Origin: an uncultured Pontibacter sp.
Lineage (GTDB): Bacteria; Bacteroidota; Bacteroidia; Cytophagales; Hymenobacteraceae
NCBI GenBank assembly: GCA_947499125.1
Contig: CANMMP010000002.1
Location: forward strand, 62,001-126,000
Direction of reading: 5' to 3'
DNA: 64,000 bases
In this document: positions 36,149 through 44,057 of the stretch, in pieces
Numbering within the stretch: the stretch's first letter is position 1
Layout: each line of letters starts with the position of its first letter
The notes under the pieces: generated by a model
Databases searched by the model: none
Told to the model about the DNA's origin: nothing
The model's input: the letters and a program-made list of their open reading frames with translations, nothing else
Made by a program: the position numbers and the translations under genes

Positions 36149-36880
36149 TTAGAACTGATTTTCTTTTGCAAAAACGCGGCGAAGCAGCTCCGTTGTACGG
36201 GCGATCGGGTTTTCACGTATTTTCAGTTCTTCGTCGGCAACAAGCAGGAACAAACCATCTATTGCTTTCTGAGTGGCGTATTGGTCCAGGTTCGGGTTTA
36301 CTTTTTGCACCAATGGTATCTGGTTATACTTGTTCACCAGGTCAGCATAATAGCGGGTAGCGTTCGTTTTCTCCAACGACTTCTGCATGATCGGCATAAA
36401 CGCATTGGTGAGCTGGGTAGAAGTGGTGCGCTTCAGGTATTGCGTGGCAGCATCTTTGTCGCCTTTCAGAATTCCCCAGGCGTCCTGTATGGTCATCTGC
36501 TTAATGGCATTCACAAAAATAGGCACCGCACTTTGGGCTGCATCTTCAGCGCCACGGTTCAGGGTAAGTACAAACTTGTCAACTTCGCCGCCCAGGCCAA
36601 TATCGCGCAGGGTATTCTCCACTTTTTTTACTTCCGGCGGAAAAGGGATCCGGATAAGCGAGTTTTTGTAGAAGCCATCGGTTTGCGAAGCCTGGTTAGC
36701 TCCGTTCTTTATACCTATTTCCAGGGCTTGCCGTAATCCCGAAGCAACTTCGGTCTGGGTAACAGGGCCGCCGGTGGTACCGGCAAGTACTTCGTCCATG
36801 GTGCGCTGTATGTCGGTTACGGCGCAGCTGCTGGTGCCTATGGCCACAGCTACTAAAGAAGTGTAAAGTAATTTTTTCAT
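36149..36880 (-). CDS. DUF4197 lipoprotein-like exported protein
   Basis: 243 residues, mostly helical. The N terminus has a hydrophobic signal ending GTSSC, a likely lipobox. Residues 35-240 match my memory of DUF4197: GLRQALEIGIKNG, IPFPPEVKKVENTLRDIGLGGEVDKFVLTLNRGAEDAA, DAWGILKGDKDAATQYLKRTTS and a C-terminal A(T/I)xxxLDGLF-like segment (KAIDGLFLLVADEELKIRENP). Function unknown. Divergent from cinA. Confidence 0.9.
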   Translation of the reverse strand: MKKLLYTSLVAVAIGTSSCAVTDIQRTMDEVLAGTTGGPVTQTEVASGLRQALEIGIKNGANQASQTDGFYKNSLIRIPFPPEVKKVENTLRDIGLGGEVDKFVLTLNRGAEDAAQSAVPIFVNAIKQMTIQDAWGILKGDKDAATQYLKRTTSTQLTNAFMPIMQKSLEKTNATRYYADLVNKYNQIPLVQKVNPNLDQYATQKAIDGLFLLVADEELKIRENPIARTTELLRRVFAKENQF

Positions 36881-36945
36881 ATCGTTATAACATCTTTAAC
36901 TTGATGCGGTTTACAGTATCCTAAACATAAATCAGACCAAAAACC

Positions 36946-38205
36946 ATGAAAGCGGTAATCGCAGAGATCATCACCATCGGCGACGAAATACTATACGGGC
37001 AAATTGTTGATACCAATTCTGCCTGGTTGGGTACGGAACTCACGAATATAGGAATAAAAGTAAAACAGATAACTTCTGTTTCGGATGATGCCGCGCATAT
37101 AGTGTCTGCGTTGGATGAAGCAAGTAACCGGGCGGATATAATTCTGATAACCGGCGGGCTGGGGCCAACCAAAGACGACCTGACAAAACATGTACTGGCT
37201 GATTATTTCCATACTACCCTAAAACTACACGAACCATCGCTGACGGATATTGCTGTTATTTTTGAGCGGAGAGGTATAGAATTAACCGAGCTGAACAGGC
37301 AACAGGCTTTTTTGCCGGAAAGCTGCAAACCCGTGCGAAATGTATTAGGCACAGCGCCGGGCATGTGGTTTGAGCGCGAGGGCAAAGTATACGTATCAAT
37401 GCCGGGGGTGCCTTTTGAGATGAAGCGCATGATGACTGACATTGTGTTACCCAACCTGAAAGTCAGCTTTAAAACGCCCGAGATCATGCATAAGGTGATA
37501 CAAACAACCGGCATTGCAGAATCTATTTTGGCTGATAAACTGGAGGACTGGGAAACGAACCTGCCACCGCACATTAAACTGGCTTACCTGCCACATTTAT
37601 CAGGGGTGCGCCTGCGCCTGACAGGAACCGGTGATGATGCAGCTATACTTGAAAAGGAGTTGCAGGCCGAAGTTACTAAGCTGGCCACGATCATCCCGAA
37701 ATATATTTTTGCTTTTGGCGAAGTTAGCCTGGAAGAGGCAGTAGGTAGCCTGCTGAAAGAACAGAATTTAACCATAGCTACAGCCGAAAGCTGCACAGGC
37801 GGCTACCTGGCGCACAAATTTACGAGTGTGCCTGGCAGCTCGGCTTATTTTATAGGAAGTATAATTGCCTATCACAACGAGGTAAAAATACGCGAGCTGA
37901 ATGTAGATCCTGAAACCTTGCAGCAGCAAGGTGCCGTAAGTGAGGCCTGTGTGCGCGAGATGGCCGAAAATGTGCGTCGTAAGTTTGGCACCAGCATTGG
38001 CGTTGCTACCAGCGGCATAGCCGGGCCAGACGGTGGTACACCCGAAAAACCGGTCGGTACGATCTGGATCGCTTACGCCGACGAGCACAAAACTATAGCC
38101 CGGCAACTTAACTATAATAAAACCCGCCTGCTCAATATTGAGTTTACAGCCTTGGTTGTACTTAACCTCATCAGGCAAAGTTTGAACACAACCGTTGAGG
38201 AATAG
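36946..38205 (+). CDS. cinA: CinA-family protein (nicotinamide nucleotide amidase-type)
   Basis: 419 residues. The N-terminal MoCF-like domain (about 1-170) begins AEIITIGDEILYGQIVDTNSAWL and has the ITGGLGPTKDDLT phosphate-binding loop, assigned as ADP-ribose or NAD-related pyrophosphatase. The C-terminal CinA domain (about 260-415) has TIATAESCTGGYLAHKFT and TSGIAGPDGGTPEKPVGT, the NMN deamidase motifs. So it may recycle pyridine nucleotides; the competence-related name is historical. Full length for the two-domain form. Followed by the E2 gene after 126 bp, which has its own promoter candidate. Confidence 0.94.
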   Translation: MKAVIAEIITIGDEILYGQIVDTNSAWLGTELTNIGIKVKQITSVSDDAAHIVSALDEASNRADIILITGGLGPTKDDLTKHVLADYFHTTLKLHEPSLTDIAVIFERRGIELTELNRQQAFLPESCKPVRNVLGTAPGMWFEREGKVYVSMPGVPFEMKRMMTDIVLPNLKVSFKTPEIMHKVIQTTGIAESILADKLEDWETNLPPHIKLAYLPHLSGVRLRLTGTGDDAAILEKELQAEVTKLATIIPKYIFAFGEVSLEEAVGSLLKEQNLTIATAESCTGGYLAHKFTSVPGSSAYFIGSIIAYHNEVKIRELNVDPETLQQQGAVSEACVREMAENVRRKFGTSIGVATSGIAGPDGGTPEKPVGTIWIAYADEHKTIARQLNYNKTRLLNIEFTALVVLNLIRQSLNTTVEE

Positions 38206-38224
38206 GCTAAAATCCTTAACTTTG
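38195..38224 (+). promoter_or_regulatory. Bacteroidota promoter for the E2 gene
   Basis: A TTG at 38195-38197 and TAACTTTG at 38217-38224 match the -33/-7 pattern with 19 bp spacing. It implies a leader of about 100 nt before the ATG. Confidence 0.5.
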
Positions 38225-38331
38225 TTTCAGTTTTTAAGAAGTAAGACATTTTTGCAAAGTATAAACCGCTTTGTTTCATGCTTCTTTCCCGATCAAGAAC
38301 ACGATAAACGAATAACGTTCAACTATAAAAT

Positions 38332-39690
38332 ATGGCACTTGTAGAAATGGTTATGCCCAAAATGGGCGAGAGTATCATGGAAGGTACCGTTCTGAAATGG
38401 CTTAAAAATGTGGGTGATACCATAGAGCAGGATGAATCGGTGCTGGAAGTAGCTACAGATAAAGTAGATACAGAAGTACCTGCTATACAAGGCGGTGTGC
38501 TGAAGGAAATACTGGTACAGGAAGGTGATGTAGTTGCTGTCGGAGCTCCGATCGCGATCATCGCTACTGACGGAGACGATGCCGGTGCTGCTGCGCCAGC
38601 TGCTTCTGCTTCTGCTGCCGCTCCTCAGGCTGCCCCGGCTCAGGAAACTGCTGCTCCGGCCGCTTCAAATGGCTCTGCTGCTGTGGCTAAACTTGACCAG
38701 CCGGCTTCCGGCCGTTTCTATTCTCCGCTGGTACTTAACATTGCCCGCGAAGAAGGCATCTCGATGCAGGAACTGGAATATGTGCCAGGTACCGGCAAAG
38801 AAGGACGCGTTTCTAAAAAGGATATTATGGTGTACCTGGAGAACCGCTCCGGTGCTCCGGCCCAGGCTGCTGCTCCGCAGGCGCAACCACAGGCTGCTCC
38901 GGCACCTGCTGCATCTGCACCGGCTCCAGCTGCCCAACCACAAGCTGCTCCTCAGGTTAAGCCTGCTGCTTCTTATGGCGGCAACGTAGAGCTTATCGAA
39001 ATGGACCGTATGCGTAAGATGATCGCTGACCGTATGGTGGACAGCAAGCGCATCTCTCCGCACGTAACGTCTTTTGTTGAGGCTGACGTAACCAATCTGG
39101 TGAACTGGAGAAATAAATGGAAGAACGAGTATAAGAAGCGCGAAGGTGAGAACCTGACATTCACTCCGATCTTTATCCAGGCAATCGCAAAGGCTATCCA
39201 GGACTTCCCGATGATCAACGTGTCGGTTGATGGCGGTACGATCATCCGTCATAAAGACATTAACGTGGGTATGGCTGTTGCTTTGCCAAGCGGAAACCTG
39301 ATCGTGCCTAACATTAAGAACGCTGACCAGCTGAACCTGAATGGCCTGACCAAGAAGGTGAACGACCTGGCGAACCGTGGCCGTATGAACAAATTGACTC
39401 CGGACGACCTGGCAAACGGTACCTACACGGTTTCTAACGTAGGTTCTTTTGGCAACGTAATGGGTACGCCTATCATTATGCAGCCGCAGGTAGCTATTAT
39501 GGCAGTTGGCGCTATCAAAAAGAAGCCAGCCGTTATCGAGACACCGGAAGGCGACCTGATCGGTATCCGTCACTTTATGTACCTGTCTCACTCTTACGAC
39601 CACCGCGTGGTTGACGGATCGTTGGGTGGTATGTTCGTGCGCCGCGTAGCTGATTACCTGGAGAACTTTGATGTGAACCAGTCGATCTAA
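38332..39690 (+). CDS. 2-oxoacid dehydrogenase E2 (dihydrolipoamide acyltransferase)
   Basis: 452 residues. One lipoyl domain (1-80, modified Lys44 in ATDKVDTE), an Ala/Pro-rich linker, a peripheral subunit-binding domain (about 123-160, FYSPLVLNIAREEGI), a second long Ala/Pro/Gln linker (about 165-220), then the catalytic domain (about 225-450) with active-site SYDHRVVDG. It is the core of a pyruvate, 2-oxoglutarate or branched-chain complex; the acyl substrate cannot be fixed from sequence. E1 and E3 genes are not adjacent. Codon use is unlike most neighbours, with almost no ATA, as expected for high expression. Confidence 0.94.
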   Translation: MALVEMVMPKMGESIMEGTVLKWLKNVGDTIEQDESVLEVATDKVDTEVPAIQGGVLKEILVQEGDVVAVGAPIAIIATDGDDAGAAAPAASASAAAPQAAPAQETAAPAASNGSAAVAKLDQPASGRFYSPLVLNIAREEGISMQELEYVPGTGKEGRVSKKDIMVYLENRSGAPAQAAAPQAQPQAAPAPAASAPAPAAQPQAAPQVKPAASYGGNVELIEMDRMRKMIADRMVDSKRISPHVTSFVEADVTNLVNWRNKWKNEYKKREGENLTFTPIFIQAIAKAIQDFPMINVSVDGGTIIRHKDINVGMAVALPSGNLIVPNIKNADQLNLNGLTKKVNDLANRGRMNKLTPDDLANGTYTVSNVGSFGNVMGTPIIMQPQVAIMAVGAIKKKPAVIETPEGDLIGIRHFMYLSHSYDHRVVDGSLGGMFVRRVADYLENFDVNQSI

Positions 39691-39748
39691 TTATTGATAA
39701 AGGAGTTTTTTGACTTAGGACAAAAGACTACAACTATAAACTATAAGG

Positions 39749-39781
39749 AGCCTGCTGCAGCAATGTAGCAGGCTTTCTTTT
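39749..39781 (+). terminator. rho-independent terminator of the E2 gene
   Basis: AGCCTGCT and AGCAGGCT arms (39749-39756, 39767-39774) followed by TTCTTTT. Confidence 0.88.
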
Positions 39782-39853
39782 GGGATTATAGTTTTAGATA
39801 TATCTTTTTGCTAATATTAAAGTATAGATACTGATCAGATCAACTATAAAATT

Positions 39854-40369
39854 ATGAGAAAAATACTACCCTGGATACTGGCTGCCATATTCCTGTTTAT
39901 GGCCGTTTATTTTTACTGGCAAAAAAGCGAAGCCGAGAGCCGCCTGGCCATTGCAGACCGACAGGTGGAAAAGATAGACAGCGAACTGGAAGAACAAACG
40001 GAAATGTCAGACTCGCTGGAAGGTATGGTGATGCCACCTGATACGATGGAACTGGTGCCTCCGGGAGGCGCTGCTTTTGTAGACGAATTGGGCACGCTAA
40101 GCCAGGGAGATATGCAAAAGCTGCAACGCAAAGGCCTTAAAAGCCCGGAAACTGATCTGATGAACGACCTGAACCGCAAACAAAGCCAGCTTATACCTGA
40201 AAAAGGCACCATGGGCGGCACTATGGCTATCAGAGACACCCGCATACTGAACGACCGCTACGCGCTTGCTTATTATGAAGACGGGCACAATGGCGGTTAC
40301 CTGATCTTAAAATACACTGTAAACAACGGAACTATAAACTGGACTGTAGTTGACAGTTCTAAACTATAA
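39854..40369 (+). CDS. membrane-anchored hypothetical protein
   Basis: 171 residues. One N-terminal membrane helix (about 5-22), then a coiled-coil segment (KSEAESRLAIADRQVEKIDSELEEQ, about 24-50), a Pro-rich turn, and a C-terminal beta-rich domain (IRDTRILNDRYALAYYEDGHNGGYLILKYTV). I do not recognise it. Its stop is 10 bp before the ATG of the frameshifted SIMPL gene, so they form one transcript. Probably faces the periplasm. Confidence 0.75.
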   Translation: MRKILPWILAAIFLFMAVYFYWQKSEAESRLAIADRQVEKIDSELEEQTEMSDSLEGMVMPPDTMELVPPGGAAFVDELGTLSQGDMQKLQRKGLKSPETDLMNDLNRKQSQLIPEKGTMGGTMAIRDTRILNDRYALAYYEDGHNGGYLILKYTVNNGTINWTVVDSSKL

Positions 40370-40379
40370 ATCCCCGACT

Positions 40380-41077
40380 ATGAAACACTTATTCACCCTG
40401 GCGCTGCTTCTGATCAGCGTAGTGGCTTTTGCTCAAAAAGTAACACCCGATAACCACATTGTTGTAATAGGCCAAGCAAGTATAGATGTGCCTGCCGACC
40501 AGGTAAGGTTTAATGTTAACCTCATCTCCTCCGACTCATCAAGTATAGATAAGGTCTACCAGGAGCATCAGGAACAGGAAAATAAAATGGTAAAGTTGCT
40601 TAAAGAGCTGCAAATACCTGCTTCAGATATTCGTTATTATCGGTAGGGGAGCGGCAGGATTACCGTACCAAGCAAAATTACTTATATGGTAGCCAAACTG
40701 TATATTTTGTTCTGAGCGATATTTCCAAATTCTCAGAAGTGCAGTCCAAGCTGATAAAGGGAGGTTTTACGTCGTTCAGGAGTGATTTTACTGCCAGCGA
40801 AATTGAAAAGTACCGCACAGAGGGCATTGAGAAAGCCGTAGCATCAGCCCGCTCGAAAGCAGAAGTGATGGCAAAAGCTGCGAACAGGCAAATAAAGCGC
40901 GTGGTTAAAGTGGCCGATACCGAAGATAACGATCCGGGATTCCGTAATTTCAGGCAGAGTGATGGGCCGCTCAATGAAATTGTAGTAAGAGGGCAGTCTG
41001 TAATGGCAAACCTGATGGAATTTCCGCAAACTATAGCTGTGCAGGCACAGGTAAAAGTAGTATTTGAGCTGAGATAA
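40380..41077 (+). pseudogene. SIMPL-domain (DUF541) exported protein, frameshifted
   Basis: The ATG at 40380 opens a signal peptide (cleavage near AFAQK) and the SIMPL N terminus (HIVVIGQASIDVPADQVRFNVNL). It hits a TAG at 40644-40646 just after SDIRYYR. Reading continues seamlessly one base back as VGERQDYRTKQNYLYGSQTV... through to VKVVFELR at 41077, which is the conserved second half. A single missing base in the TATTATCGG stretch explains it: one extra C would give YYPVGERQ. Either a true loss-of-function mutation or a sequencing error; no slippery heptamer was seen. Function of the family: periplasmic, unclear (BP26-like). Confidence 0.85.
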
Positions 41078-41129
41078 AATCTTGCACGATAATTGGAGAA
41101 GGAAGTATAAACTATAGAAATTCAGGCTT

Positions 41130-41723
41130 ATGTTGATGATCCAAACTATACTTTCTTTTCTGTTGCTCTGGCTGCAATCGGGGGAGTTTATGCTTAAGCA
41201 AGACCTCATGAAAGATGCAAAGATACTGTCGGGTTCTTCTGTGTTTATTTCGGATAACACGCATGTATCGCCAACTATAAAACACATTGCCCACGACCTG
41301 CAACTGTTCGGCTTAGCCGCAAGTATAGATCTGGGTAAAGCAACTCATACTTCGGAGAACAGGCAGGGCACTGCCATACAACATTGGGCTTTACCGGAAG
41401 GCAATATCCGTGACCTGTATCAGGTAGATCTTTCGATCGTGACAGATACTATTGTGGATCAGCATTACTTAGTTAAACCGTCTACGCAGCAGCGCCTCAG
41501 CATCGATTCCAGTTTCAGAGCTTATATACTTGTAGCCGAAAATGGCCCGGTTTTATACTACCTCACTGAACTTGACCAGGGCTTGTTGCAATACCGCATC
41601 GGGGAGAGGGAGGTACAGTTAAATTACCCAAACAAAAAAGAGGGACTGAGCGATGTAATGCCTATGGTTGAAGCGGAGATGGACCAGCTGCTGAAGGAGT
41701 TTACAAAGTCAACCTATAAATAA
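41130..41723 (+). CDS. exported hypothetical protein
   Basis: 197 residues. The N terminus MLMIQTILSFLLLWLQSG is a weak signal or anchor. The body is alpha/beta (VFISDNTHVSPTIKHIAHDLQLFGLAASIDLGK; SSFRAYILVAENGPVLYYLTELDQG) without known motifs. I do not recognise a family. It follows the SIMPL gene by 52 bp and may belong to the same operon as it and the 171-residue membrane protein. Ends near a large palindromic hairpin. Confidence 0.65.
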   Translation: MLMIQTILSFLLLWLQSGEFMLKQDLMKDAKILSGSSVFISDNTHVSPTIKHIAHDLQLFGLAASIDLGKATHTSENRQGTAIQHWALPEGNIRDLYQVDLSIVTDTIVDQHYLVKPSTQQRLSIDSSFRAYILVAENGPVLYYLTELDQGLLQYRIGEREVQLNYPNKKEGLSDVMPMVEAEMDQLLKEFTKSTYK

Positions 41724-41790
41724 CTGAAAAACCGTTCCTCGTGAAACCGGACTTTATACTTGGCAAAGTATAACCCGAGTTAAGTAAAGC

Positions 41791-41838
41791 CTATAAACTA
41801 TAAAAGCTACCCTCACAGGTAGCTTTTATAGTTTATAG
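41791..41838. terminator. bidirectional terminator with 21-bp arms built on AACTATA
   Basis: Arms at 41791-41811 and 41818-41838 are perfectly complementary around a CTCACA loop. The inner GC part is AGCTACC/GGTAGCT; the outer part repeats CTATAAACTATAAA. It lies between two convergent genes, so it can end both. Confidence 0.85.
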
Positions 41839-41851
41839 TTAGTGAATCAGC

Positions 41852-42559
41852 TTAGGCCATGTTGTGATAAACAGCCTGCACGTCGTCGTCTTCTTCTATT
41901 TTCTCAACCAGGTTTTCTATTTCTTCTGCCTGCTCGTCGGTCAGTTCTGTTCTGGTGTTTGGTATGCGTTGCAGGTCGGCACTTATTACGTCTACGCCTT
42001 TTTCTTCAAGGGCTTTCTGCATCTGGCCAAAATCAGCAAAGGCAGTCTCCACTATAATTTCACCTTCGTGTTCGTAAATATCTTCTGCTCCGTGGTCTAT
42101 AAGCTCCAGTTCCAGCTCTTCAATATCAACACCTTCGGGGTTTATTTTAAAAATGCCTTTACGTGTAAAAATAAAATCGAGGGAACCGGTTTTGCCAACT
42201 GCGCCACCTGCACGCGAAAAGTAAACGCGCATGTTTGCAATGGTACGGTTTAGGTTATCAGTAGCAGTCTCTACAAGTATAGCAATGCCGTGCGGGCCAT
42301 AGCCTTCATACACTACTTCTTCGTAATCTTTTTCTTCTTTAGATGAGGCACGCTTAATGGCAGCTTCCACGCGGTCTTTTGGCATGTTAACGCCTTTCGC
42401 GTTATTTATAGCCGTACGAAGTCGGGAATTTGTTTCCGGGTTTGGTCCGCTTTCTTTCACGGCCATCACAATCTCTTTACCAAGGCGTGTAAATGCCTTC
42501 GACATCTTATCCCAGCGCTTAAACTTGCGGGCTTTTCTAAATTCAAATGCTCTTCCCAT
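41852..42559 (-). CDS. YebC/PmpR-family regulatory protein
   Basis: 235 residues, full length. Begins MGRAFEFRKARKFKRWDKMSKAFTRLGKEI, the Bacteroidota form of the YebC N terminus, and continues NMPKDRVEAAIKRAS, YEGYGPHGIAILVE and YLFSRAG-type strands. The family binds DNA or ribosome-associated targets; recent work links some members to relief of proline-stretch stalling, so the transcription-factor label is not secure. Downstream of the lone ABC ATPase, same direction, 75 bp away. Confidence 0.95.
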   Translation of the reverse strand: MGRAFEFRKARKFKRWDKMSKAFTRLGKEIVMAVKESGPNPETNSRLRTAINNAKGVNMPKDRVEAAIKRASSKEEKDYEEVVYEGYGPHGIAILVETATDNLNRTIANMRVYFSRAGGAVGKTGSLDFIFTRKGIFKINPEGVDIEELELELIDHGAEDIYEHEGEIIVETAFADFGQMQKALEEKGVDVISADLQRIPNTRTELTDEQAEEIENLVEKIEEDDDVQAVYHNMA

Positions 42560-42579
42560 GGTATCTGCTATTTATATTG

Positions 42580-42587
42580 CAAAGTTA
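42580..42587 (-). promoter_or_regulatory. Bacteroidota -7 box for yebC
   Basis: CAAAGTTA on the plus strand reads TAACTTTG on the minus strand, 20 bp upstream of the yebC ATG. Confidence 0.45.
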
Positions 42588-42634
42588 GAAAGCTTAGTCA
42601 AAATTAATAACCCCGGCGGGCAATTTTGCACACT

Positions 42635-43276
42635 TTATACTTTCGGTTTCTTTGGTGCCGGGTGGTAATCGGAAATGCGCAGTTGCTGGTCGCAAAAGCT
42701 ATACTCGTGTTGTATGTTAGAGCCAACTATAATAAGGCGGTTCTCCCGGTTCTGGCTAACGTGCTCCTGGTACCATGCTACACCTTCCTGGTCCAGGTTG
42801 GTGGTAGGTTCATCAAGTAACAGCAGGCTGGAGTCGGAGTAAATGGCCAGTCCCAGTTTAAGACGCTGCTTCATACCAGACGAAAAATCCTTTACAAATT
42901 TATACTTCGATTTTTCGAGGCCCATGCGCTCAATAAGCTGCAGGTGCGTAAGGTTCTGTCGAAGTGGCTTAAAACGGGTATGGAACTGGATCATTTCCAG
43001 CAAAGAAAATTCTTCAACCAGTTCTAAGTATGGGGCTGTTAATGAAAGCGAAGTATAAACTGCTTCGGGAGCTATGGTTTTGCCATTCTCGTAATAAGTT
43101 ATTTCGCCTTCGGAGTGCAGGTTGTGGCCCGAAATAACAGTAAGAAGAGTGGATTTACCGGACCCGTTATGCCCAAGTATAGCATAAGCAGTACCCGACT
43201 CAAATGTGTAGGTCAGGTTCCGGAAAATCCACTCGTAATTATAGCGTTTACCTAAGTTGCTTAGGTTAATTTGCAT
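42635..43276 (-). CDS. lone ABC transporter ATP-binding protein
   Basis: 213-residue ATPase with Walker A GHNGSGKST, signature SSGMKQRLKLG, Walker B LLLLDEPT and a switch region ending IIVGSNIQHEYSF, where the usual switch His is within SNIQHE. No membrane domain and no permease gene adjacent. The ATG at 43276 lies 11 bp inside the end of lpxA, so translation is coupled to lipid A genes; an upstream start would be out of the natural coding phase with lpxA. A role in lipid A or envelope export is a guess from position. Confidence 0.9.
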   Translation of the reverse strand: MQINLSNLGKRYNYEWIFRNLTYTFESGTAYAILGHNGSGKSTLLTVISGHNLHSEGEITYYENGKTIAPEAVYTSLSLTAPYLELVEEFSLLEMIQFHTRFKPLRQNLTHLQLIERMGLEKSKYKFVKDFSSGMKQRLKLGLAIYSDSSLLLLDEPTTNLDQEGVAWYQEHVSQNRENRLIIVGSNIQHEYSFCDQQLRISDYHPAPKKPKV

Positions 43277-44057
43277 CTTTACCGAAGTAGCTCTTAATAA
43301 TACCGCGGCCGGAGTTACGCACAAAGTTTAGAATCTCGTCGCGCTCTTTGCTCGGGGCAAGTTCTATCTCTATCTTATCAAGTGCTTCGGTGGTGTTATT
43401 GCCGCTCATAAACAGGATACGATAGATCTGCTGTACCTCATTTATCTGCTCGCTTGTAAAACCACGACGGCGCAAACCGATTGAGTTTATACCTGCATAG
43501 GTAAGTGGCTCACGCGCAGCTTTCACATACGGAGGCACATCTTTACGCACCAACGATCCGCCAGATATCATGGCATGAGAACCTATCTTCACGAATTGGT
43601 GAACAGCGCTTGACCCGCCTATGATAGCGTAATCGCCCATTTCTACGTGACCTGCCATCTGCACCGCATTTACTACAATACAGTTGTTGCCAACTACACA
43701 GTCGTGGGCAATATGGGCATACGACATGATAAGGCAGTTGCTGCCTACCACGGTGCGCATTTTATCTATAGTGCCGCGGCTAACGGTAACACACTCCCGG
43801 ATAACGGTATTATCACCGATAACGGCAGTTGTTTCTTCGCCGGCAAATTTCAGGTCCTGCGGAACAGAAGAGATAACAGCGCCAGGGAAAATCTTGCAAT
43901 TTTTACCAATGCGCGCACCTTCCATTATAGTAACATTAGGTCCGATCCAGGTGCCTTCGCCGATCTCTACATTTTTATAGATCGTAGAAAACGGTTCGAT
44001 CACTACGTTATGGGCGATCTTAGCTTCCGGGTGTATGTATGCTAATGGCTGATTCAT
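43266..44057 (-). CDS. lpxA: acyl-ACP--UDP-GlcNAc O-acyltransferase
   Basis: 263-residue left-handed beta-helix enzyme that adds the first 3-hydroxyacyl chain to UDP-GlcNAc, first step of lipid A synthesis. Hexapeptide repeats fill residues 8-185; the catalytic His lies in AHIAHDCVVGNNC and the conserved LpxA block GHVEMGDYAIIGGSSAVHQF is present. C-terminal helical bundle from about 195. Its ATG overlaps the lpxC/fabZ stop by 4 bp. Confidence 0.96.
   Translation of the reverse strand: MNQPLAYIHPEAKIAHNVVIEPFSTIYKNVEIGEGTWIGPNVTIMEGARIGKNCKIFPGAVISSVPQDLKFAGEETTAVIGDNTVIRECVTVSRGTIDKMRTVVGSNCLIMSYAHIAHDCVVGNNCIVVNAVQMAGHVEMGDYAIIGGSSAVHQFVKIGSHAMISGGSLVRKDVPPYVKAAREPLTYAGINSIGLRRRGFTSEQINEVQQIYRILFMSGNNTTEALDKIEIELAPSKERDEILNFVRNSGRGIIKSYFGKDAN

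Noticed and set aside
38665-39603. 312-codon open frame opposite the E2 gene
   Set aside because: Produced by the strongly biased codons of the E2 catalytic domain and Ala/Pro linkers; low-complexity Ser/Arg/Leu product.
40635-40660. Programmed -1 frameshift in the SIMPL gene
   Set aside because: No XXXYYYZ slippery heptamer, no stem-loop obvious downstream; simple base loss fits.
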